This document shows positions 1 through 4,857 of a DNA stretch of 5,847 bases, in pieces. Source of the DNA: Eggerthellales bacterium UBA948 (lineage in GTDB: Bacteria > Actinomycetota > Coriobacteriia > Coriobacteriales > UBA8131); assembly GCA_002293265.1 (NCBI GenBank), contig DBCW01000059.1:1-5847 (forward strand). Direction: 5' to 3'. A program made the position numbers and the translations under genes. Numbering within the stretch: the stretch's first letter is position 1; each line of letters starts with the position of its first letter. The notes below the pieces were generated by a model. The model had not been told where the DNA came from, made no database searches, and worked only from the letters and a program-made list of their open reading frames with translations.

Positions 1-55
1 ACAAGTAGCAATTTGGCAGTCGATAAGCGGATATCCTCGCATCTAAAGATCAGTT

Positions 56-181
56 TTAGTAATCTAAATGCAATAATATATTAATATAATTATCCAGTTC
101 AAAGTAAGCCATTGCTGTCATGAATAAATGCAGAGTTCGGTCTACCAGCCAATGCAAATAAATCACCAACGTGGCAATCAT
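56..181 (-). CDS. Doubtful 41-aa small ORF downstream of the antitoxin gene
   Basis: An ATG-initiated frame of 41 codons ending in TAA begins 18 nt after the antitoxin stop codon. The predicted peptide starts MIATLVIYLHWLVDRTLHLF and ends in LLHLDY. It is hydrophobic in its first half and mixed in its second, and could form one short membrane helix. I do not recognise a family. No Shine-Dalgarno sequence is visible in front of the ATG, and the frame runs through an AT-rich palindrome, both of which argue against it. Its same-strand position close behind the toxin-antitoxin pair is the only contextual support. It may be a chance frame. Confidence 0.15.
   Translation of the reverse strand: MIATLVIYLHWLVDRTLHLFMTAMAYFELDNYINILLHLDY
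77..88. repeat. AT-only 12-bp perfect palindrome
   Basis: TATATTAATATA is a perfect inverted repeat with no spacer, set in an AT-rich stretch (about 74-91) beyond the antitoxin gene. It could be a binding site for a small dimeric repressor such as a ribbon-helix-helix protein, or simply a consequence of local AT richness. No promoter can be assigned to it with confidence. Confidence 0.3.
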
Positions 182-199
182 AAGGTATCTTGAGGATAA

Positions 200-454
200 C
201 TAAACAGACGAAGCCATCTGCTTATCCACAAGCTTTTCATCGAGCCATGTTTTAATGATTGCCTGTCTGGTAACACCTATACGCTTTGCCTCTTCGTCCA
301 ACGAGTCGATCATCCAGCTAGGCAAGCTTATTGATACTTTTTGTTGCTCCAAACCGGGGCGCCTAACATTATCTAAATCAAAGTATTGAAGAACATTCTC
401 TTCGCCATCATCAAATAACTTATCCAGTTCTTCAGATTTAATCATTTTGCTCAT
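200..454 (-). CDS. brnA: BrnA-like CopG-family antitoxin
   Basis: This 84-aa protein is the antitoxin half of a type II toxin-antitoxin pair. Residues 1-35 form an acidic, probably flexible segment (SEELDKLFDDGEENVLQYFD, then LDNVRRPGLEQ) typical of BrnA-type antitoxins. Residues about 38-72 form the ribbon-helix-helix DNA-binding domain: the strand KVSISLPSWMIDSLDEEA followed by RIGVTRQAIIKTWLDEKL. In the BrnTA family the antitoxin binds and blocks the RNase toxin, and dimers repress the operon; that is family knowledge. The ATG at 452-454 is chosen because GGAGG lies 12 nt and GGAAG 9 nt upstream, inside the toxin gene. The gene overlaps the toxin gene by 17 nt, with toxin first and antitoxin second, the usual brnT-brnA order. 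The stop is TAG. No clear terminator follows. Confidence 0.85.
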   Translation of the reverse strand: MSKMIKSEELDKLFDDGEENVLQYFDLDNVRRPGLEQQKVSISLPSWMIDSLDEEAKRIGVTRQAIIKTWLDEKLVDKQMASSV

Positions 455-782
455 AAACTTTCACTTCCTCCGGTCTTGATCTGCGAACCGATATTATCCT
501 AATTGCTTCGCGTCTTAATGTAACAATCGCCGAATAATGTTTGCCATCTACAAAAGCCACGACCATTGTCCGTGGCTCATCAGGATACGATAATGGAATT
601 TCAATCCTCCTATCATCTTTCCAGAGAGCCTTTGCATCTTCAAAATCGATGCCATGCTTCCCTTTATTAGAAACACTTTTGGCAGGATCATACTCAAAAA
701 GAATCTGTCTTGCTGGCGATTTCCGACTGCTCTCCTGCGGCTTTCTGCCACCCGCGCTACCGAGACCTGCTCTGCCACCCAT
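438..782 (-). CDS. brnT: BrnT-family ribonuclease toxin with Gly/Arg-rich N-terminal extension
   Basis: This 114-aa protein is the toxin half of a BrnT-BrnA pair. BrnT proteins are small RelE-like RNases that inhibit translation. The family core starts at residue 28 with LFEYDPAKS, continues through NKGKHGIDFEDAKALW (39-54), a central strand region MVVAFVDGKHYSAIVTLR (73-90), and the conserved C-terminal block RIISVRRSRPEEVKVYE (95-111). Family members usually start at or just before the FEWD-type motif and are about 90-100 aa. Here residues 1-26 are extra: Gly-rich and basic (MGGRAGLGSAGGRKPQ, then ESSRKSPARQ). No ATG, GTG or TTG lies nearer the core, and AGGAG sits 7 nt before this ATG, so the long form is the best-supported start. 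It begins 3 nt after the DUF4417 stop, in the same frame, and overlaps the antitoxin gene by 17 nt. Confidence 0.85.
   Translation of the reverse strand: MGGRAGLGSAGGRKPQESSRKSPARQILFEYDPAKSVSNKGKHGIDFEDAKALWKDDRRIEIPLSYPDEPRTMVVAFVDGKHYSAIVTLRREAIRIISVRRSRPEEVKVYEQND
464..471 (-). promoter_or_regulatory. Ribosome binding site of the antitoxin gene
   Basis: GGAGGAAG on the minus strand ends 9 nt before the antitoxin ATG and lies entirely inside the last codons of the toxin gene. This fixes the first ATG as the start and implies translational coupling of antitoxin to toxin. The purine-rich site is strong, as expected where antitoxin must be made in excess. Confidence 0.6.
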
Positions 783-785
783 GGA

Positions 786-1427
786 TTATCTCCTGTCCTT
801 AATGAGCGCGACTCGCTTATTTCGCTGATATGGAACATGTATGACATCAACAAAATGGTACATATCCTCGAAGGGCTGGTCATAACAGATTACCACCTCG
901 GGATCAATCGTTTTACACATCTCCTCGAAGCCCGTCATGAAACCTGTTTCGCAGTCCCTAACGCCAAGTGTGGATACGGCAACGACCGAACCTGTCTCGA
1001 TGCCATCGAAACAAAACTCAAAGCTCCAATCGTCGCTCCAGCCTATAGTGGGAATCACTGTTAATCCGTGTTCTTGCCAATAAGCACCACACCATCTTGA
1101 TCTAAAAGTGTTTATAAGTTGAAGCACCAGTGGCATATCATGGTACATGCTAAAATCGGGGGTCATGACCTGCTGGTATTGTTTTAGCTCATCAATATAC
1201 GCTCCTGGATTCTTCCATACTTCATCAAAACGTTCATCAGGCTCAAAGAAGTGAACCGTAGCGTCCATATCTTCGGTTTCATTTTTAATAATGCTACTGA
1301 AACGAATCAGTTTCAAGTTCTCAAAACTAATACTTTGCTTTCTCACAACAGGCAAATCATACTTTCCTGCAACTTTATAGTTGTTGGAAAAATAAGATTC
1401 TATAGTATGTTCCAGAGATTTTTTCAT
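786..1427 (-). CDS. DUF4417 family protein of unknown function
   Basis: This 213-aa protein belongs to the DUF4417 family, widespread in Firmicutes, their phages and mobile elements, with no established biochemical function. Recognisable family blocks are VHFFEPDERFDEVWKNP (58-74), TPDFSMYHDMPLVLQ (89-103), NTFRSRWCGAYWQEHG (106-121), LTVIPTIGWSD (122-132), FEFCFDGIETGSVVAVST (136-153) and a C-terminal PEVVICYD (176-183). There is no signal peptide or membrane segment, so it is probably cytoplasmic. The frame can be extended 7 codons to a TTG at 1448, but I chose the ATG at 1427. No ribosome binding site precedes either start, and an extended -10 element sits exactly 6 nt upstream of the ATG, which would make the mRNA leaderless. 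The gene ends in TAA 3 nt before the toxin ATG, and its last codons form the toxin ribosome binding site. The three genes look like one transcription unit. A role together with BrnT-BrnA is inference from position only. Confidence 0.8.
   Translation of the reverse strand: MKKSLEHTIESYFSNNYKVAGKYDLPVVRKQSISFENLKLIRFSSIIKNETEDMDATVHFFEPDERFDEVWKNPGAYIDELKQYQQVMTPDFSMYHDMPLVLQLINTFRSRWCGAYWQEHGLTVIPTIGWSDDWSFEFCFDGIETGSVVAVSTLGVRDCETGFMTGFEEMCKTIDPEVVICYDQPFEDMYHFVDVIHVPYQRNKRVALIKDRR
790..794 (-). promoter_or_regulatory. Ribosome binding site of the toxin gene
   Basis: AGGAG on the minus strand lies 7 nt before the toxin ATG (780-782). It is made of the final Arg-Arg codons (AGG AGA) of the preceding DUF4417 gene, so ribosomes finishing that gene stop directly on the toxin start. 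This supports translational coupling and decides the unusual long toxin start. Confidence 0.7.
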
Positions 1428-1433
1428 GCTTGA

Positions 1434-1442
1434 ATTATAGCA
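1434..1442 (-). promoter_or_regulatory. Extended -10 promoter for the DUF4417-brnT-brnA unit
   Basis: The minus strand reads TGCTATAAT: a perfect TATAAT (1434-1439) with the extended TGn element (1440-1442). The expected start of transcription, 7 nt past the hexamer, falls on or next to the A of the ATG at 1427, giving a leaderless transcript. The hexamer expected at -35 (TATCGA at 17-bp spacing) is poor, as is usual for extended -10 promoters. The same nine bases occur upstream of the tRNA gene. Confidence 0.6.
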
Positions 1443-1647
1443 CCCCAAGAAAATCCTCGATATACCTATGGTGTCATCATCGCTCTTTTATGCTTATAAC
1501 CCTAACTGAATAGAAGTTCTCACAATATCATAGTTGCTCTAGTGTGATACTGTGAACAACATGCGACGAATCGTTAATTATTCTACATATCATGGATCAA
1601 TTGTATGAATGTTCTTACAGAGCTTTTTACACGTCTGTACTGATAAA

Positions 1648-1680
1648 ATAGATTTTGAGGTCTCAAGTCCTGAAATCTAT
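1648..1680 (-). terminator. Weak terminator-like hairpin behind tRNA-Pro
   Basis: On the minus strand ATAGATTT (1673-1680) pairs with AAATCTAT (1648-1655), with partial inner pairing (AGG-A-C against G-A-CCT). A short T-rich tail (TATTTTAT) follows. The outer stem is AT-rich and the U-run is interrupted, so termination may be inefficient. It starts 2 nt past the encoded CCA, which fits a tRNA 3' trailer. Confidence 0.4.
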
Positions 1681-1682
1681 GA

Positions 1683-1763
<81 letters not shown>

Positions 1764-1779
1764 CAAATGCAACTTTGGT

Positions 1780-1788
1780 ATTATAGCA
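1780..1788 (-). promoter_or_regulatory. Extended -10 promoter of tRNA-Pro
   Basis: The minus strand reads TGCTATAAT, with the hexamer at 1780-1785 and TGC at 1786-1788. It lies 20 nt before the mature tRNA 5' end, so the primary transcript would carry a leader of about 14 nt for RNase P to remove. No good -35 is seen. It is identical to the element before the DUF4417 gene. Confidence 0.55.
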
Positions 1789-1854
1789 GAGGTTTAGCGT
1801 TGTGTATCCACAAATTCTTACCATCCTCGTAATAGATTGCTACGTGACTTAGGA

Positions 1855-2133
1855 CTACCCGGGAATTACCGAGAATATACCAATAATTATTACCGAAATC
1901 AGCAAACCTGTCGTAACAGTGAGCACTATGTTAAAGCAAACATCTTTGCCCCTGCCTGCTACTTCTCTGCGTTTCAACACAGCTTTAAACACAAAATAAC
2001 TCAGCACCATTAGTGCAACTACTATTAATAATAAGTATTGCCTGTTTGTGTTTATGAAAAACAGGAGCATCAGCAGAGCAAAAGTAATAATTACAGTTAG
2101 AAACAGGGATGTCTTCAAGGCTTTCATCATCAT
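1855..2133 (-). CDS. Small three-TM membrane protein
   Basis: This 92-aa integral membrane protein is not assigned to a family. Three hydrophobic helices are visible: about 9-27 (SLFLTVIITFALLMLLFFI), 33-53 (YLLLIVVALMVLSYFVF) and 68-90 (NIVLTVTTGLLISVIIIGI). The loop between helices 2 and 3 is strongly basic (KAVLKRREVAGRGK, 50-63) and so probably cytoplasmic. The start ATG overlaps the hydrolase stop as ATGA, and no good Shine-Dalgarno sequence is seen, so translation is probably coupled to the hydrolase. Two further ATGs follow at once (MMMK), so the exact start is uncertain by one or two residues. Gene order and overlap suggest a partner of the hydrolase, but no function is shown. No terminator is visible between its TAG and the tRNA promoter. 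Confidence 0.65.
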   Translation of the reverse strand: MMMKALKTSLFLTVIITFALLMLLFFINTNRQYLLLIVVALMVLSYFVFKAVLKRREVAGRGKDVCFNIVLTVTTGLLISVIIIGIFSVIPG

Positions 2134-2990
2134 TTAACCGCAATCTGCTCAAGGAAATCCAGCAGGCTTCTTTTCGTTTTATCTACGCTGTAGATCTTAT
2201 TGTGGTTTACCCCAGACAACTCTACCAGTTCAACCGACGTCTTAAAACTACTTACCAGTCGCTTGGATGACAAAAATGGCACAGCTTCATCGTCGTGTGA
2301 CGCTATGACCAATGTGTCACAAGTAACCTGTGGGGCATAATCAAGGGACGGAAACTTTTGCTTTACCAAACCAACAGCCGGACCCACAAAGATTGGTAAC
2401 ATCGCGTTATATATATCTGCGCCAGTTGCGTAAGGCGCCAGCAATACCAAGCCTGCCACCGGACGGTTTGCAGCAAGATATACCGAAGGCCCAGTTCCCA
2501 AACTATAGCCCATAACAACAATGTTACGCTCATCCACATCCGGCAAACTCTTGGCATAATCATAAACCGCCAGAGCCTCTTCATAGATATTTAAATAGTG
2601 TGGAGAGCCTGCGGTTAATCCATAACCTTCGTAATCCAAGCAAAGAACCTGATAGTTAGAGTAATTTGACCAGAAATCCGACTCTTCATTTTTGCGCATA
2701 TAACTATAAGAAGTCTGACCGTTTCCGCAAAAATAAATTAACAGTGGCGACTTACCATTTTGCTCAACAGCACTTTTATCAATATCATCGTCATTTCTCA
2801 CAACCGGCTTATGCAACATACCGTGATATGTCTTGCCGTTTTCAGCTTTAAATTGAACTTCATTGAAGCCGGGTTTTCCCTGTAAGTATAAATGGTTTTC
2901 CTCGTCGTAGTGCTTTTGAAATGCGATATCGTCTTGAATAATGAGCACCAAGCCAACCAAAGAGCACAGCAAAAGAAATACCGTAAGCAA
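2130..2990 (-). CDS. Membrane-anchored alpha/beta hydrolase
   Basis: This roughly 286-aa serine hydrolase of the alpha/beta fold resembles the ABHD13/BEM46-like group. An uncleaved signal-anchor helix covers about residues 2-19 (LTVFLLLCSLVGLVLIIQ), placing the catalytic domain outside the membrane. The proposed triad is Ser163 in the nucleophile elbow GYSLGTG (161-167), Asp234 in SHDDEAVP (231-238) and His263 in GVNHNKI (260-266). The oxyanion segment is YFCGNG (86-91), with Cys where many relatives have His. LDYEGYGLTAGSP (118-130) is the usual strand 4 region. The substrate, an ester or lipid, cannot be told. The start is uncertain: TTG at 2990 has no clear ribosome binding site. A CTG at 3002 has AGG nearby, and the frame stays open up to the TAG that ends the preceding gene. 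The stop overlaps the next gene as ATGA. Confidence 0.8.
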   Translation of the reverse strand: MLTVFLLLCSLVGLVLIIQDDIAFQKHYDEENHLYLQGKPGFNEVQFKAENGKTYHGMLHKPVVRNDDDIDKSAVEQNGKSPLLIYFCGNGQTSYSYMRKNEESDFWSNYSNYQVLCLDYEGYGLTAGSPHYLNIYEEALAVYDYAKSLPDVDERNIVVMGYSLGTGPSVYLAANRPVAGLVLLAPYATGADIYNAMLPIFVGPAVGLVKQKFPSLDYAPQVTCDTLVIASHDDEAVPFLSSKRLVSSFKTSVELVELSGVNHNKIYSVDKTKRSLLDFLEQIAVK

Positions 2991-3011
2991 AATGATTGCC
3001 AGCCGTCTCGC

Positions 3012-3221
3012 CTACCTTGGCACATCAAATCGCTTGCTTGCGACATTTATTAAAGCCAGAATCACTAAACTTACAATAAACACAGCAAGAGCAATGCCAG
3101 TTGCTATAGCAACCACGGATGTTAATCTTGCCCAGAGAAATATGCCGATAATTCCTATGATCCCAGCAAGCAGCGACATCAATAAAGCTAAACGATGTGT
3201 ATTTTTAACCAACCGGTTCAA
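3012..3221 (-). CDS. Small two-TM membrane protein
   Basis: This 69-aa protein is mostly a helical hairpin: helix 1 about 11-31 (LALLMSLLAGIIGIIGIFLW), a short turn ARLTS, and helix 2 about 36-60 (VVAIATGIALAVFIVSLVIL). Both ends are basic (NRLVKNTHR and ASKRFDVPR), so N- and C-termini are probably cytoplasmic. I know no family for it. The start is a TTG at 3221 with AGGG directly against it. An internal TTG three codons on has AGGG at a better 9-nt spacing, so the protein may be 66 aa. Its TAG stop is in the same frame as the hydrolase that follows, which raises the possibility that both were once a single reading frame. Confidence 0.55.
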   Translation of the reverse strand: MNRLVKNTHRLALLMSLLAGIIGIIGIFLWARLTSVVAIATGIALAVFIVSLVILALINVASKRFDVPR

Positions 3222-3231
3222 CCCTAATCTG

Positions 3232-3259
3232 TATATAGTTTGTACTTTTTAGCCTTCAA
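3232..3259 (-). promoter_or_regulatory. Possible sigma-70-type promoter of the hydrolase operon
   Basis: On the minus strand TTGAAG (3254-3259) and TATATA (3232-3237) are separated by 16 bp, each matching consensus at four of six bases. They lie between the ABC-F stop and the two-TM gene. The start of transcription would fall near 3225, leaving only a few bases before the TTG at 3221. This is plausible but weak. Confidence 0.3.
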
Positions 3260-3269
3260 GCGAGCACCA

Positions 3270-4772
3270 TTATACTTGTTCAGCAACCTCCCCATCCATG
3301 TTAATCCGCCAAAATATTGTTGAAACTGCCTGCAAAAACGGTGCATCGTGACTTACCAACACCAAAGCACAGGGGCAGTCACCAAGCACTGCCTCCAGTG
3401 CTTCTATCGAACCAAGGTCCAGATGGTTTGTTGGCTCATCCATAATAATGAGCTGCGGTTTTTGTAAAACTCCTTTAGCAAGCATTATCTTACGTAATTC
3501 TCCGGGACTTAACAACTCGCCACTCAAAATGCGCTCAGGGTCGGAGTTTAAGCGTGCCACCAAACTTAATACCTGCCCCCTGCTAGCCGGATCCAGCAAT
3601 TTAAGATCTGCCAGTATCTGCTTGCTCTGCTCGCCACTTAGCTCCTGCGGCATATAAAAATAGGGTATATCATCAGGCACTAAACTTATGAGATGTGAAA
3701 CTAGTGTAGACTTACCGGCGCCATTAGGTCCGCTTACTCCAATGTGAGCAGTATTTTCTATATCCAACTTAGGAAAGCGAATTGAACGATCCTCGCCCAT
3801 ATGAAGCGCCCCTTCTCGAATCGAAACAATTACCCGGCGCTTTGAAGGCACACTGTTCAGCCAAAACCCTCCCTCATAAACCTTGGGCACAAAAGCACTG
3901 GCTACGCGCTGCTCCGCCGCTTTAACACGCGCGCCCATTTGCGAAGACAATTTTCCGGCTTTGCCATCTTGACCGGTAAATATCGCCAAATCGATCTTGG
4001 CCTTTGCATCTTTATCCTTGGAATTAATACTTGCTTTCGAGCGCCGTGAATCTGCCCTAGCCGCCTCATTTGCGCGCCGCACCTGCTCACTGTGTAAATG
4101 CGCCAACTCACTTTTGGCCGACTTGCGCTCGCGAGACACAGTCTTGTATTCAAGTGCTTCTTGCGCATGACCCTGTGTGTAATTTCCGTTTCGCATCACC
4201 CCTTGCCCATCGCGCATAAATAAGCACTGATCACACAACTCATCTAAGAGCTCGCGATCATGGCTTACCAGCAAACCAACCCCATCATAGGCACTGAGCG
4301 CTGCAAGCAATTTGTCGCGAGTAACTGCGTCCACATGATTGGTAGGCTCATCCAAAGCCAGCACTGATGGATTCATCCAAAGCGCCACACCTACCTGTAA
4401 GCGTTTGCGCTCACCGTGGCTTAAAGTCTCAAAACGCCACGCCCAATCATCATCAATTTCAAGTATCTGCCTGATCTTCATTGAGCTTCCACTGAAATCC
4501 ACAGCAAACTCATCCAGTCTATGTGGAGGATGTTCGGTGGCTTGAGCACAGTACGATCCGGAGGTACCGGGCGCCGCTATGGGTCTGGGAACCACGCTGC
4601 CGCCAAATCCCACCAAGTCGCCACTGAGTATGCGAAGCAAAGTAGATTTTCCGCTACCGTTTGATCCAACAATGCCTGTCCAGCCCATCGGAAATGTTGC
4701 ACTGATGGGACCAAGAGCACTTGTTGGTGCGTCTTCGTATGAATAAGTTAAATTTGTAGTTGTTAACTGCAT
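3270..4772 (-). CDS. ABC-F family ATPase
   Basis: This 500-aa protein has two ABC ATPase domains and no membrane segment, the ABC-F layout of cytosolic, ribosome-binding proteins (translation factors and antibiotic-resistance ribosome protectors). Domain 1 has Walker A GSNGSGKST (36-44), signature LSHGE (117-121), Walker B LALDEPTNHVD (138-148, catalytic Glu142) and H-loop SHD (170-172). Domain 2 has Walker A GPNGAGKST (348-356), the variant signature LSPGE (421-425), Walker B LIIMDEPTNHLD (441-452, Glu446) and SHD (474-476). All catalytic elements are intact. Between them, residues about 205-300 form a long, very basic helical linker with repeated KDKDAKAK-like charge and TGQDGKAGKL, the position that reaches the peptidyl-tRNA in ABC-F proteins. 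The ATG start is supported by AAGGTGA 7 nt upstream. Which subfamily it belongs to, and whether it gives drug resistance, cannot be told from sequence alone. Confidence 0.93.
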   Translation of the reverse strand: MQLTTTNLTYSYEDAPTSALGPISATFPMGWTGIVGSNGSGKSTLLRILSGDLVGFGGSVVPRPIAAPGTSGSYCAQATEHPPHRLDEFAVDFSGSSMKIRQILEIDDDWAWRFETLSHGERKRLQVGVALWMNPSVLALDEPTNHVDAVTRDKLLAALSAYDGVGLLVSHDRELLDELCDQCLFMRDGQGVMRNGNYTQGHAQEALEYKTVSRERKSAKSELAHLHSEQVRRANEAARADSRRSKASINSKDKDAKAKIDLAIFTGQDGKAGKLSSQMGARVKAAEQRVASAFVPKVYEGGFWLNSVPSKRRVIVSIREGALHMGEDRSIRFPKLDIENTAHIGVSGPNGAGKSTLVSHLISLVPDDIPYFYMPQELSGEQSKQILADLKLLDPASRGQVLSLVARLNSDPERILSGELLSPGELRKIMLAKGVLQKPQLIIMDEPTNHLDLGSIEALEAVLGDCPCALVLVSHDAPFLQAVSTIFWRINMDGEVAEQV

Positions 4773-4779
4773 AAAAGCG

Positions 4780-4786
4780 TCACCTT
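4780..4786 (-). promoter_or_regulatory. Ribosome binding site of the ABC-F gene
   Basis: AAGGTGA on the minus strand lies 7 nt before the ATG at 4772 and matches the extended anti-Shine-Dalgarno complement. It begins 3 nt after the base of the hairpin at 4790-4819, so folding of that hairpin could affect access to it. Confidence 0.6.
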
Positions 4787-4789
4787 CAT

Positions 4790-4819
4790 AAAGCAGCCCG
4801 GCTAAATCTCAGCTGCTTT
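4790..4819 (-). terminator. Hairpin between kinase and ABC-F genes (terminator or leader structure)
   Basis: On the minus strand AAAGCAGC (4812-4819) pairs perfectly with GCTGCTTT (4790-4797) around a 14-nt loop. It lies about 40 nt past the kinase stop and just before the ABC-F ribosome binding site. On the minus strand only three T residues follow, so it is a weak intrinsic terminator in that direction; the plus strand shows five. It may terminate kinase transcripts or act as a leader structure for the ABC-F gene. Confidence 0.45.
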
Positions 4820-4857
4820 TTACTCCAGAGAAGTATCTTATTTTAGTTTTGTGGTGT

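Noticed and set aside
1..84. Plus-strand frame open from the window edge to a TAA at 82-84
   Set aside because: Only 27 codons with no recognisable motif, and chance openness at a window edge is likely; it cannot be supported as a gene end.
90..430. Repeated 11-mer TTATCCAGTTC at 90-100 and 420-430
   Set aside because: The second copy is ordinary antitoxin coding sequence and the match does not extend, so it is most likely chance rather than an att or duplicated segment.
548..883. Minus-strand 111-codon ORF in another frame
   Set aside because: It is an out-of-frame shadow across the DUF4417-BrnT junction with no family features.
541..1064. Overlapping plus-strand ORFs (541-828 and 654-1064)
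   Set aside because: They are antisense to BrnT and DUF4417, whose conserved family motifs are clear; the plus-strand products show no recognisable domain.
2363..2584. Minus-strand 73-codon ORF inside the hydrolase
   Set aside because: It is an alternative-frame shadow of the region encoding the nucleophile elbow, which is conserved in the hydrolase frame.
3902..4168. Minus-strand 88-codon ORF within the ABC-F gene
   Set aside because: It is a frame shadow of the basic linker; the ABC-F frame is continuous with intact motifs on both sides.
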